Source: Omnitrophica WOR_2 bacterium RIFCSPLOWO2_12_FULL_46_30 (GTDB taxonomy: Bacteria; Omnitrophota; Gorgyraeia; Gygaellales; UBA12090). Taken from it: a DNA stretch of 14,101 bases. Of this stretch, positions 6,760 to 14,101 are shown one piece after another (positions within the stretch are counted from its first letter, which is position 1; each line of letters opens with the position of its first letter). The position numbers and the translations under genes are program-made. The stretch spans positions 1 to 14,101 of the forward strand of contig MHHA01000074.1 of the NCBI GenBank assembly GCA_001805845.1, written 5' to 3'. The notes below the pieces were generated by a model. The model did not search any database, was not told where the DNA came from, and was given only the letters and a program-made list of their open reading frames with translations.

Positions 6760-7770
6760 ATGCCCGTTACAGGTTCAAGCATATTTTCGGAAGTAAAACA
6801 CTATCTTAAATTTAGCCGGGAATTGCAGGCGCATTTAACAAAGCATCCTGATGACTGGTATAAATTTCAGGATAGGTTCAATTTAACTCTGGATAAAGTA
6901 TATAATGATATTCTGCAATTTGAAAAAGAAAATACATATGATGAATCAAAAGTATATAAAATGAAAAGGATATTTGAGAAACGATATAGACACTATTTTT
7001 TATATGGAGATTTCATAAGATGGAGTTATGAGAAGCCATTTGGTTATGCAGGAGATTTTAAAATTATAGACGACATTTACCAGAATCACTCATCTACGAC
7101 TGGCTTTACCAGATTATGGGATAATTATTTTCAGCAATTAAATGTTTCTAAAGCTGTGCGCGAAAGAAAGGAAGATATTAAAAAGATGATCATTACCTTT
7201 CTAGAAGATCAAGGAAACCAAAAAAACCATAATATACGTATAATGAACTTAGCTTCTGGTTCAGCAAGAGAAATTAAGGAGTTGCTGGAAGCAGATTCTA
7301 AAGAACTTTTTGCAGAAGTAGTCTTTGACTGTTATGATTTTGATAGTAGAGCTATTAATTATGCAAAAGAACTTTTAAATAATGATAGTAACGTTAATTT
7401 CTTTCAAAAAAATGCTATACGCCTCGCATTGAAAAAAAATATTAGAGAAGAGATTGTTAAGAACTACGACTTAATTTATTCTAACGGCTTGTTTGATTAT
7501 TTAGATGAAGGGATTGCAACAAGACTAATAAGTAATCTTAAGAAACTTCTCAAAAGGAATGGGATTATAGTTATTTCAAATGTTAGAGATAAATATAGCA
7601 GTCCTTCGGCTGGCTGGATGGAGTGGGTAGCAGAATGGTATCTTATTTATAGAACAGAAGATGAATTAAAAAATATTTTTAAGGCTGCTGGTTTTTCTCA
7701 CAATGATTTACAAATAATAATCCAACACAGTAAAACTATGCAGTATTGTTTTGCAAGAGAAGTTTCTTAA
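6760..7770 (+). CDS. PhcB-like class I SAM-dependent methyltransferase
   Basis: This 336-residue protein has an N-terminal helical region with the signature KPFGYAGDFKIIDDIY (F94-D99). I associate this signature with methyltransferases annotated as 3-hydroxypalmitate methyl ester synthase (PhcB-like). A Rossmann methyltransferase follows: motif I NLASGSAREI (L164-G167), the acidic end of strand 2 at VVFDCYDFD (D193/D195), LIYSNGLFDYLDE for motif IV, and GIIVISNVRD for a later strand. PhcB uses S-adenosylmethionine to methylate a 3-hydroxy fatty acid, forming a diffusible quorum signal sensed by PhcS. The position between two kinase-receiver sets supports a signalling role; the substrate here is inferred. 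Coding DNA is very AT-rich (about 22% GC over 6901-7020), unlike its neighbours, which suggests separate acquisition. ATG 6760 follows the upstream TAG directly, with GAGG just before it. A non-signalling methyltransferase cannot be excluded. Confidence 0.72.
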   Translation: MPVTGSSIFSEVKHYLKFSRELQAHLTKHPDDWYKFQDRFNLTLDKVYNDILQFEKENTYDESKVYKMKRIFEKRYRHYFLYGDFIRWSYEKPFGYAGDFKIIDDIYQNHSSTTGFTRLWDNYFQQLNVSKAVRERKEDIKKMIITFLEDQGNQKNHNIRIMNLASGSAREIKELLEADSKELFAEVVFDCYDFDSRAINYAKELLNNDSNVNFFQKNAIRLALKKNIREEIVKNYDLIYSNGLFDYLDEGIATRLISNLKKLLKRNGIIVISNVRDKYSSPSAGWMEWVAEWYLIYRTEDELKNIFKAAGFSHNDLQIIIQHSKTMQYCFAREVS

Positions 7771-8520
7771 TGAGCAGTATACTCTAAAAATTAAAAACAG
7801 ATGAATTTTTGGGCATTGTCAGGTTTAGTTAATGGTTTATTTTCTTCAATTTTTGGACTCTTAATTTTTTTAAAAAGTCCTAGAAATATCTCCCATAAAC
7901 TTTGGCTCCTTTTTAGTTTTACCGTCGCCGTTTGGAGTTATAGTTATTTTTTCTGGCAGATTTCGTCTCTAAGAATTCATGCGTTGTTATGGTGTCGTAT
8001 CTTAACGGCTGCCGCAATTTTTATACCTGTGACATTGTTACATTTTCTATTAGTATGGCTTGGCTTATTCCAAAAAAAGAAGAAGATTATTTATTTCTGC
8101 TATGGAGTGAATTCTATTGCTTTTGTTTTAAGCTTTACATCCCTTTTTATTAAAAATGTATCGCCGATACTGTCTTTTAAATACTGGCCACAAGCAGGTA
8201 TAGCTTATTTACCTTTTCTTGTTTTTTGGGGTTGGTTAGTATTGTATTGTTGGTATATTATGTTTAGAGAAATAAAAACTGCATCTCCACAAAAACGTAC
8301 TCAGATTAAATATATATTGCTAGGAGCCATAATCGGTTTTAGTGGAGGTTCTACTAATTATCCTTTATGGTACGGTATAAAAATTTTTCCTTATGGAAAT
8401 ATATTAGTTTCAATTTATATAGGATTAATGTCTTACGCCATCCTTCGCTATCGTCTTATGGATATAAAGGTTGTTATCACCCGAACAGGGGTATTTATAG
8501 CAGTTTACACTTTGCTTTTA
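6775..8520. other. AT-rich island spanning a methyltransferase and a kinase sensor domain
   Basis: Hand counts over 120-nt blocks give about 22% GC (6901-7020), 34% (7201-7320), 27% (7801-7920) and 33% (8401-8520). The values are about 39% just before (6421-6540), 47% just after (8521-8640) and 46% further on (9601-9720). The right edge falls within the kinase gene near codon 240, just after its 7TM sensor. No inverted repeats or transposase mark the edges. Boundaries are approximate. Confidence 0.7.
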
Positions 8521-9996
8521 GGTATCCCATTCGCTATCGCGGTTTCGCTTAGAAGCTGGCTCATAGGAACATTCGGCACTGGATGGTGGATGGCTCCCTT
8601 AGTGTTAATGGGAATTTTTGCAACAATAGCCCCTTTCATATACATTTATCTTAGCCGCAGAGCCGAGGAAAGAATCCTGAAAGAACAAAGGCGTTATCAG
8701 GATACCTTAAGGCAGGCATCTGTGGGTATGACGCGCATCAGGGATATGCAGAAGCTCCTTAAACTTATAGTCCACATTGTCACCAGAGCGGTGCAGCTTG
8801 ATTACGCAGGCATTTATCTTCTGGATAGGGAAAATTCATATTACAAACTGGTTGCGCTAAGGGGGAAAGGCCCAGCCCGGATGCTTTCCTATGTTAAAGT
8901 TGATGACCCTTTGGTTAAATGCCTTCTGGAAGAAAAAGAACCCTTGGTTTCTGAGGAAATCGGAAGGCGCCCCCAGCAGAATAAACCTGCCGTAGAGCTG
9001 GAAAAGTTAAATGAGCAGTTAACCCTGCTTTCTGCCTGCGTGGTTATCCCTAGCTTTGTGGAAAATAATCTTCTGGGTTTTCTGGTACTAGGGGATAAAC
9101 GTTCGGGTGCCATCTATAGCCAGGATGATTTAAATGTTTTTACAGTTTTGGCTAACCAGGCGGCATTGGCAATTGATAACGCCCGTTTTTTTGAAGATGC
9201 CAAGGAGCTGCAGGAGCAGATCTCCCAGGCAGAGAAGATGGCGACTATCGGGACCATGGCCGACGGTTTGTCTCATCAGATAAATAACCGTTTTTATGCC
9301 TTGTCGCTGATTGCCGGGGATACCTTAGATACGGTTAAATTAACCGATACTACAAGTTATACTTCTGAACAAAGAGAGCTGCTTAACCAGATTAAGTACG
9401 CCCTGGAGCGAATTCAAAGTAATGTGGTTTCAGGCGGTGAAATAGTAAAAGGGATGCTTAAATATACCCGTAAAGGCGAAGAAGGTTTTTCCGCAGTCGC
9501 CCTGGATAAGATAATTGACTCTACTCTGGAGATGGTGCAATATAAGATAAAATTAAGCGAGCTTGATATTATCAGGGATTATCCCCGGGATACCCCTGCC
9601 ATAAATGGCAATTTGACCCAGCTGCAGGAGGTTTTTTTTAACCTCATTGATAACGCCTACGACGCCATGGTAGAGCGGCGTGAAACCTTAAAAGAGCCCG
9701 GATATCGGGGAAAAATCAGAATCTATACTGAAAGCTCAGGCAACGGCTATTTAAAAATCAATGTAGAAGATAACGGCATCGGCGCAAAGCATGAGGACTT
9801 CAGGAAGATGTTTACGCCTTTTTTTACCACCAAGGTCTCAAGCAAAAAAGGCACCGGCCTCGGCCTTTATGTGATAAAAAAGATAATTACTTCAAATCAT
9901 TATGGTAAAATAAGCTTTGAATCAACGTATAAACAGGGAACAAAATTTATTTTGGAACTGCCGCTGGCTGCTATAAGAGAGGAAACTGTTCAATGA
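7801..9996 (+). CDS. 7TM-GAF sensor histidine kinase with variant H-box (second)
   Basis: This 731-residue kinase has the same plan as the one at 4141: seven hydrophobic helices (about residues 5-217) ending in YAILRYRLMDIK, two more helices (about 228-283), a GAF domain (about 313-463) and a catalytic core. Its H-box is LSHQINNRF with His492. The usual Glu after His is Gln, and the usual Pro is Arg. The HATPase is intact: NLIDNAYDAM (N618), EDNGIGA, TPFFTTK and KGTGLGLYVI. The first 240 codons are AT-rich like the methyltransferase gene; the rest matches the genomic background, as if the sensor had been replaced. This makes the 7TM domain the natural candidate receptor for the methyltransferase product. 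The start at 7801 has no clear ribosome site. The 3' end overlaps the receiver gene in an ATGA. Confidence 0.92.
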   Translation: MNFWALSGLVNGLFSSIFGLLIFLKSPRNISHKLWLLFSFTVAVWSYSYFFWQISSLRIHALLWCRILTAAAIFIPVTLLHFLLVWLGLFQKKKKIIYFCYGVNSIAFVLSFTSLFIKNVSPILSFKYWPQAGIAYLPFLVFWGWLVLYCWYIMFREIKTASPQKRTQIKYILLGAIIGFSGGSTNYPLWYGIKIFPYGNILVSIYIGLMSYAILRYRLMDIKVVITRTGVFIAVYTLLLGIPFAIAVSLRSWLIGTFGTGWWMAPLVLMGIFATIAPFIYIYLSRRAEERILKEQRRYQDTLRQASVGMTRIRDMQKLLKLIVHIVTRAVQLDYAGIYLLDRENSYYKLVALRGKGPARMLSYVKVDDPLVKCLLEEKEPLVSEEIGRRPQQNKPAVELEKLNEQLTLLSACVVIPSFVENNLLGFLVLGDKRSGAIYSQDDLNVFTVLANQAALAIDNARFFEDAKELQEQISQAEKMATIGTMADGLSHQINNRFYALSLIAGDTLDTVKLTDTTSYTSEQRELLNQIKYALERIQSNVVSGGEIVKGMLKYTRKGEEGFSAVALDKIIDSTLEMVQYKIKLSELDIIRDYPRDTPAINGNLTQLQEVFFNLIDNAYDAMVERRETLKEPGYRGKIRIYTESSGNGYLKINVEDNGIGAKHEDFRKMFTPFFTTKVSSKKGTGLGLYVIKKIITSNHYGKISFESTYKQGTKFILELPLAAIREETVQ

Positions 9997-10349
9997 ACGC
10001 AAAATTGCTTATCGTTGACGATGAATCGGATGTGCGGGAGTTCGCCGCTAACTTTTTCCGCAAGAGAAAAATTGATGTTTCTACCGCCTCTAGCGGGGAG
10101 GAGGCGCTCAAGAAGGTTGTTAATGAACATCCGCGGGTTGTGCTTTTGGATATTAAAATGGAAGGGATGGACGGCATTGAGGCCTTAAGAAGGATACAAG
10201 AGTTGAATCAGCAGATAAAGGTAATCATGATTACCGGAAGAAACGATGACTATGCAAAAGAAGAAACCAAAAAATTAGGGGCTTACGGGTTCATTCACAA
10301 GCCGCTTGAACTTGATGAGCTGGAGAAAGTAGTAATGAAGGTATTGTGA
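9993..10349 (+). CDS. Stand-alone receiver-domain response regulator (second)
   Basis: This 118-residue protein is a single receiver domain with D9-D10, phospho-acceptor Asp53 in VVLLDIKMEGMDG, T81 in MITGR and K103 in FIHKPLE. It has no effector domain. Four-base overlaps with the kinase upstream and with the HD-GYP gene downstream imply coupled translation and roughly equal amounts. Together with the next protein it would make up an RpfG-like receiver plus HD-GYP output, here split into two polypeptides. Confidence 0.95.
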   Translation: MNAKLLIVDDESDVREFAANFFRKRKIDVSTASSGEEALKKVVNEHPRVVLLDIKMEGMDGIEALRRIQELNQQIKVIMITGRNDDYAKEETKKLGAYGFIHKPLELDELEKVVMKVL

Positions 10350-11521
10350 TAGTTAAAAGAATGAGAAAAAAGCGCGTTTTAAATTATAAAAAGGAACTTG
10401 AAGCTGCAGCCAAGTCAATGATTTTGATACATGAACCTCAGATTCTCATCAAAATGATTGTACGTATGATTGTGCAGAAAGTTGGCGTCCGACACGCGGG
10501 CATTCTGCTGCATAATAGAGATAAGGACAACTATGTGCTAACTGTTTCCAGGGGAGAAAAGGGGCTTAAACTGCCGGCAGGTTTTCTGCGCATGGATGCG
10601 GATAATCCCCTTATTCGTTTCTTTAGAGAAAGCTATGACAAAAAATTATTTGGCGGGCCGGAGGCCTTAGAATTCCTGAAACTGAAAGGATGGCTTAAGG
10701 ATAAAAAACCCGGGAAAGAAACCGCGCGTTTAATTGAAAAGGTCCTCTATCAAATGGAGATATTTGAGGCGGAAGTTTGTGTTCCAGCTTTTTGGAGAGA
10801 TGACCTTCTGGGTATATTGCTCCTGGGGGCAAAACAAAATAACGGCAGATTCAGGCAGGATGAGCTGGATTTTTTTGGCGCCCTGGCCTCTGATGTGGCA
10901 ATGGCCCTGCGCAATGCCCAGCTTTTCAGGGACTTAGAAGATGAACTGCAAAAGCGCCGCAATCTCTTTATCCATACCACCATTGCCTTAGCGGCTGCGG
11001 TTGATGCCAAGGACCATTATACCCACGGCCATATCTCGCGGGTTACCAATTATAGCCTGGCAATCGGTGAAAAACTTAAAGCGGGCAGGGATATTGATGA
11101 TAATTTTATGGAAAATCTTCATATTGCCAGCCTCCTGCACGATATCGGGAAAATCGGCACGCCCGAAAAATTATTAAACAAGACCTCCGAGCTTACTATA
11201 GGTGAGAGAAAAATCATTCAGAGGCATGTGGCAGACGGGGTGACTATTCTTCAATCTATCAGAGAGTTAGACGGCGCGCTCGCCGGCGTCAAATATCATC
11301 ACGAAAGATATAATGGAAAAGGATACCCGGAAGGATTGAAAGGAAAACAAATCCCTCTTCTTGCTTCTATCATTGCGGTTGCCGATACCTTTGATGCTAT
11401 GACTACCGACCGTCCTTACCGCAAGGCCAAGACCAAAGAAGAAGCGCGCCTGGAACTGAAACGTTATTCCGGCAGCCAGTTCAATCCCGAGGTTATCAAA
11501 GCGGCCCTGGAAGTTCTCTGA
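10346..11521 (+). CDS. GAF-HD-GYP cyclic di-GMP phosphodiesterase
   Basis: The 391-residue protein has an N-terminal GAF domain (about residues 25-200) and a C-terminal HD-GYP domain. Metal and catalytic residues are visible: an upstream His in HGHISRV, the HD pair H265-D266 in LLHDIGKIG, and H318-H319 with the full GYP motif HHERYNGKGYPEG (G326-Y327-P328). VADTFDAMTTDRPYR completes the family pattern. HD-GYP enzymes hydrolyse cyclic di-GMP in the cytoplasm and usually lower biofilm-type behaviour. The GAF closely resembles that of the kinase at 7801 (VCVPAFWRDDLLGILLLG here, VVIPSFVENNLLGFLVLG there), so the two may sense a common small molecule. I used GTG 10346, four bases inside the receiver gene with AAGG upstream; ATG 10361 is an alternative start five codons later. 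Confidence 0.93.
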   Translation: MIVKRMRKKRVLNYKKELEAAAKSMILIHEPQILIKMIVRMIVQKVGVRHAGILLHNRDKDNYVLTVSRGEKGLKLPAGFLRMDADNPLIRFFRESYDKKLFGGPEALEFLKLKGWLKDKKPGKETARLIEKVLYQMEIFEAEVCVPAFWRDDLLGILLLGAKQNNGRFRQDELDFFGALASDVAMALRNAQLFRDLEDELQKRRNLFIHTTIALAAAVDAKDHYTHGHISRVTNYSLAIGEKLKAGRDIDDNFMENLHIASLLHDIGKIGTPEKLLNKTSELTIGERKIIQRHVADGVTILQSIRELDGALAGVKYHHERYNGKGYPEGLKGKQIPLLASIIAVADTFDAMTTDRPYRKAKTKEEARLELKRYSGSQFNPEVIKAALEVL

Positions 11522-12657
11522 TGTCAAACTTAAGAATCTTATTGCTTTATATCTCTGAGGTCTCAGGCCACCATCGGGCAACCCTTGCCATTGAGAATGC
11601 CTTAAAAATATTAAACCCTGAGGTTGAGGTGTTAAACCTTAATGCCTTTAATTATACCAACCCGGTTACCGAGAAAATAATCAACCGCCTCTATCTGGGC
11701 GTGATAAAGCGCACTCCCGGCATCTGGGATTATCTATACGATAACCCTTCCATCGTTACGCGCACGCAGAAAATAAAAGAATTAATCCATAAGCATAATT
11801 CACCAAAATTAAAAAAGCTCTTTGATGAATTCAGGCCTGATGCGGTGGTCTGTTCTCAGGCCTTTCCCTGCGGTATGGTCGCCGATTTCAAGAAAACATA
11901 CGCCAGTCGGCTTCCGCTTTTGGGGGTATTAACCGACTACGCGCCGCATTCCTATTGGCTCTACGATACAGTTAATTATTTTATCGCCCCCAGCGATGAT
12001 GTTTTGGAGCGGTTTATTCAAAAGGGCGTGCCGGCTGAAAAAATTAAGGTCTATGGCATACCGATCGACCCAAAATTTACTCTCAAACATAATAAAGAAG
12101 AACTGGCTGAAAAATTTGCGCTTAACATTAATAAGCCGATTATTCTGGCTATGGGCGGAGGCCAGGGCTTAGGCCCCTTAGTCAAAATAGTCTCTGCCTT
12201 TAAAAAGATGAGGTTAGACTCGCAACTCGTGGTGGTTGCCGGAAGCAATAAAAAATTATACCGCAGATTAAAACGCAAGATAAAATCCTCCAAGAAGAAA
12301 ATCTGCCTTTTTGGGTTGATTGCCAATATTGATGAATTAATGGAGATCTCTACCATGATTATTACCAAGGCCGGAGGCCTGACCACGGCAGAGGCAGTGG
12401 CTAAAGGGCTTCCGATGGTAATCGTTAAGCCTCTTCCGGGACAGGAGGAAATCAACACTGCTTATTTCTTAAGCAGGGGAGCGGCAGTCAAGATAACTGA
12501 TGAGAAGCTTATGCCCCAGTTTATCCAGGGTTTGCTTGCCTCACCCGCGACGCTTAAGGCTATGTCCGCTGCAGCGCTTAAGATGAGTAAACCTAATGCC
12601 AGTTTTGATATTGCCAGACTCGTTTTAAGCGAGGCTCAAAGTTGCTCTACTTCGTAG
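11521..12657 (+). CDS. GT28-family diacylglycerol-type glycosyltransferase (MGDG synthase/UgtP-like)
   Basis: This 378-residue protein has the two-lobed GT-B plan of the MGDG-synthase branch of GT28. The N-terminal lobe opens with ILLLYISEVSGHHRAT, the G-x-GH-x-A-type acceptor and membrane loop, and contains GVLTDYAPHSYW and YGIPID. The C-terminal lobe has LAMGGGQGLG and the nucleotide-sugar site KAGGLTTAEAVAKGLPMVI followed by PGQEEIN. Relatives add a hexose from a UDP-sugar to diacylglycerol at the inner face of the plasma membrane; MurG is a more distant cousin. The length fits. I infer glycolipid synthesis, but the sugar and lipid acceptor cannot be read from sequence. ATG 11521 overlaps the HD-GYP stop by one base. 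The 60-nt gap after it (12658-12717) holds a weak GCCC/GGGC hairpin and nothing else I recognise. Confidence 0.87.
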   Translation: MSNLRILLLYISEVSGHHRATLAIENALKILNPEVEVLNLNAFNYTNPVTEKIINRLYLGVIKRTPGIWDYLYDNPSIVTRTQKIKELIHKHNSPKLKKLFDEFRPDAVVCSQAFPCGMVADFKKTYASRLPLLGVLTDYAPHSYWLYDTVNYFIAPSDDVLERFIQKGVPAEKIKVYGIPIDPKFTLKHNKEELAEKFALNINKPIILAMGGGQGLGPLVKIVSAFKKMRLDSQLVVVAGSNKKLYRRLKRKIKSSKKKICLFGLIANIDELMEISTMIITKAGGLTTAEAVAKGLPMVIVKPLPGQEEINTAYFLSRGAAVKITDEKLMPQFIQGLLASPATLKAMSAAALKMSKPNASFDIARLVLSEAQSCSTS

Positions 12658-12717
12658 GCCCTGTCTCTTTGGGCAAAATAAAGGGCAAGGTAACCCGTTG
12701 GTTCCTTAGTTGGTTAT

Positions 12718-13572
12718 ATGCTTAACTACATCCTTTATCGTATAGGGGAATTTTTAACCCTTTCTTTGCCCCTCTCAATGAGTTACATTTTAGCCAAGGT
12801 TTTATCCACTTTGCAGTATTTGCTTTCAAAGCAGGACAGGATTGCGGTGAGAGGTAATTTAAAAGCAATTTTTCCGGCAATTGAGGAAAGCCGTTTGAAA
12901 AAATATACCAAAAGCGTGTTTATCAATTTTGGCCTCTACCTGGCAGACTTTTTTAAATTCAAGCGATTAAATCCCGGCTATATTAAAAAAAATGTCATTG
13001 TTGAAGGAAGAGAATATATTGATACGGCGCTTTCTCAAGGCAGGGGTTTAATTATCGTAAGCGCCCATATCGGAAATTGGGAATTAGGAGGCGTCACCCT
13101 GGGAATATTGAAGTATCCGGTGAATGCGGTTACCCTTACCCATAAGCACAAGGGGGTCAATGGTTTTTTCAACCGGCAGAGAGAATCAAACGGTTTACGG
13201 GTGATACCCCTTGAACATGCGGTAAGAGGTTCTCTTGAGGCCTTGAGCCGTAACGAAATTGTCTGTATCTTAGGAGACAGGGATTTTACCCAGGGAGGGC
13301 TTATCTTAGATTTTTTCGGGCTACCCACAACAATTCCCAAGGGGCCTGCGGTGTTCTCTTTAAGAAATAAAACTCCCATAATAGCCGCTTTTACCATTCG
13401 CCAGAAACATAATAAATTCCGTTTATCCTTTACCGCTCCCATGGAATTCAGCCCTTCCCAGGAATTTGAAAAAGATGTGCGTTTATTGACCCAGGTTTAT
13501 CTGCGGCTTTTCGAAGACCGCATTCGAAAGTATCCTGGTCAGTGGGAAATGTTCAGGCAGTTCTGGCTATGA
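12718..13572 (+). CDS. LpxL/HtrB-like lipid A or lysophospholipid acyltransferase
   Basis: This 284-residue protein matches the LpxL/HtrB acyltransferase family in length and layout. It has a hydrophobic N-terminal segment (about residues 11-36) that probably anchors it to the inner membrane. The catalytic H-X4-E motif is SAHIGNWELGG near residue 116, LGDRDFTQGG follows about 65 residues later, then FGLPTTIPKGPAVFSLR, and the typical ending YPGQWEMFRQFW. In Gram-negative bacteria these enzymes add a secondary acyl chain to lipid A; relatives act on other glycolipids. Here the glycolipid neighbours fit either role, so the acceptor remains open. No good ribosome site precedes ATG 12718. The stop overlaps the next start in an ATGA. 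Confidence 0.9.
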   Translation: MLNYILYRIGEFLTLSLPLSMSYILAKVLSTLQYLLSKQDRIAVRGNLKAIFPAIEESRLKKYTKSVFINFGLYLADFFKFKRLNPGYIKKNVIVEGREYIDTALSQGRGLIIVSAHIGNWELGGVTLGILKYPVNAVTLTHKHKGVNGFFNRQRESNGLRVIPLEHAVRGSLEALSRNEIVCILGDRDFTQGGLILDFFGLPTTIPKGPAVFSLRNKTPIIAAFTIRQKHNKFRLSFTAPMEFSPSQEFEKDVRLLTQVYLRLFEDRIRKYPGQWEMFRQFWL

Positions 13573-14101
13573 CCAAGGCCTGCGTAATCATTCCGTCGTA
13601 TAACGTAGCCAAGACTATAGGTTCCATTGTCTATGAATTAAGAAAGCAGGATTTGGATGTGCTCGTCGTTGATGACGGTTCAACAGATTCAACTTCTGAA
13701 GCAGCAGCCAAAAGCGGCGCCATCGTTCTAAAGAATCAAGTTAATCGGGGCAAAGGCGCCGCCTTAAGGAGGGGCCTTCAATACGCAGTAGATAATGGTC
13801 ACCATACGCTAATCACTATGGATGGCGACGGCCAACATTCACCAGAAGATATAATAAATTTTCTAAAGGCGCAAGCGATGCATCCTGAGGCTGAGATGAT
13901 CATTGGCAACCGAATGCAGTGTCCCGGGGGCATGCCCTTCCTGAGGCTTTTAACCAACAGGCTTATGTCAACTTTTATCTCCTGGCTCTGCCGGCAGCGT
14001 ATTCCGGATAGCCAAAATGGCTTTCGCCTTATAAAGCGCCGGAGCCTGCAAGCGATGAAGCTAAAAAGCAGCCGGTTTGAAATTGAATCTGAAATTATCC
14101 T
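13569..14101 (+). CDS. GT2 family glycosyltransferase, N-terminal part (cut by window end)
   Basis: The frame opens at ATG 13569, four bases inside the acyltransferase gene, and stays open for 177 codons to the window edge. It begins TKACVIIPSYNVAKTIG, followed by VVDDGSTDST for nucleotide binding, NRGKGAALRRGL, and LITMDGDGQHSPEDI with the DXD-type metal site. SQNGFRLIKR is the conserved block of the DPM1/polyprenyl-phosphate type. Such enzymes transfer a sugar from a nucleotide donor to a lipid carrier or glycan at the inner membrane. The C-terminus, where membrane helices might lie, is missing, so the subgroup is unsettled. Confidence 0.9.
   Translation, partial: MTKACVIIPSYNVAKTIGSIVYELRKQDLDVLVVDDGSTDSTSEAAAKSGAIVLKNQVNRGKGAALRRGLQYAVDNGHHTLITMDGDGQHSPEDIINFLKAQAMHPEAEMIIGNRMQCPGGMPFLRLLTNRLMSTFISWLCRQRIPDSQNGFRLIKRRSLQAMKLKSSRFEIESEII

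Noticed and set aside
6775..8520. Transposon or genomic-island insertion
   Set aside because: The AT-rich block has no terminal repeats, target duplications or mobility genes that I can see, and it leaves the kinase reading frame intact, which fits homologous replacement better.
12658..12717. Hairpin GCCC/GGGC in the gap before the LpxL-like gene, as a terminator or attenuator
   Set aside because: The stem is only four base pairs and is followed by an A-rich, not T-rich, stretch on the + strand.

Overview
The window is about 14.1 kb and every gene I can support lies on the + strand. It suggests a Gram-negative-type (diderm) bacterium from a lineage such as Candidatus Omnitrophota. The clues are a lipoprotein signal peptide, an LpxL/HtrB-like acyltransferase, several membrane-lipid enzymes, and GC-rich palindromes of the CCTGCC..GGCAGG type that I associate with candidate-phylum genomes. 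The lineage is an inference from style and content; no rRNA or other marker is present.

Region 1 (1-1581): the C-terminal end of a LipB-type octanoyltransferase, a free-standing 79-residue lipoyl domain that is its likely substrate, and a repeat-laden lipoprotein of unknown function. Repeats of 42 bp occur twice in this lipoprotein gene and are read in two different frames. A GC-rich palindrome interrupts the n-region of its signal peptide.

Region 2 (1582-4141): a near-consensus sigma70 promoter (TTGACA-N17-TATATT), a small excisionase/MerR-type helix-turn-helix protein, a PlsC-like acyltransferase, and a 520-residue fusion. The fusion joins an N-terminal SRPBCC (cyclase/START-like) domain to a domain that closely resembles cyanobacterial acyl-ACP reductase, the fatty-aldehyde-forming enzyme.

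Region 3 (4141-11521): a signalling block in the order 7TM-GAF-histidine kinase, stand-alone receiver, PhcB-like SAM methyltransferase, second 7TM-GAF-histidine kinase, second stand-alone receiver, GAF-HD-GYP phosphodiesterase. A fatty-acid methyl-ester synthase homologue among membrane kinases and receivers recalls the PhcBSRQ quorum-sensing operon. The HD-GYP output recalls RpfC/RpfG. The methyltransferase and the membrane domain of the second kinase together form an AT-rich island (roughly 22-34% GC in sampled 120-nt blocks, against about 45% around it). The island ends inside the kinase gene, where the sensor domain ends.

Region 4 (11521-14101): a GT28 diacylglycerol-type glycosyltransferase, an LpxL/HtrB-like acyltransferase and the start of a GT2 glycosyltransferase, all envelope-lipid or glycan enzymes.

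From 1993 on, genes overlap by 1, 4 or 8 nt, abut, or are at most 60 nt apart, so they probably form one long operon. My working hypothesis is a lipid-signal circuit: acyl chains are used both for membrane lipids and for a methyl-ester (or other acyl-derived) signal, which the 7TM kinases sense and the HD-GYP protein turns into a change in cyclic di-GMP. No non-coding gap exceeds about 130 nt. I saw no tRNA, rRNA, CRISPR array, transposase or integrase.
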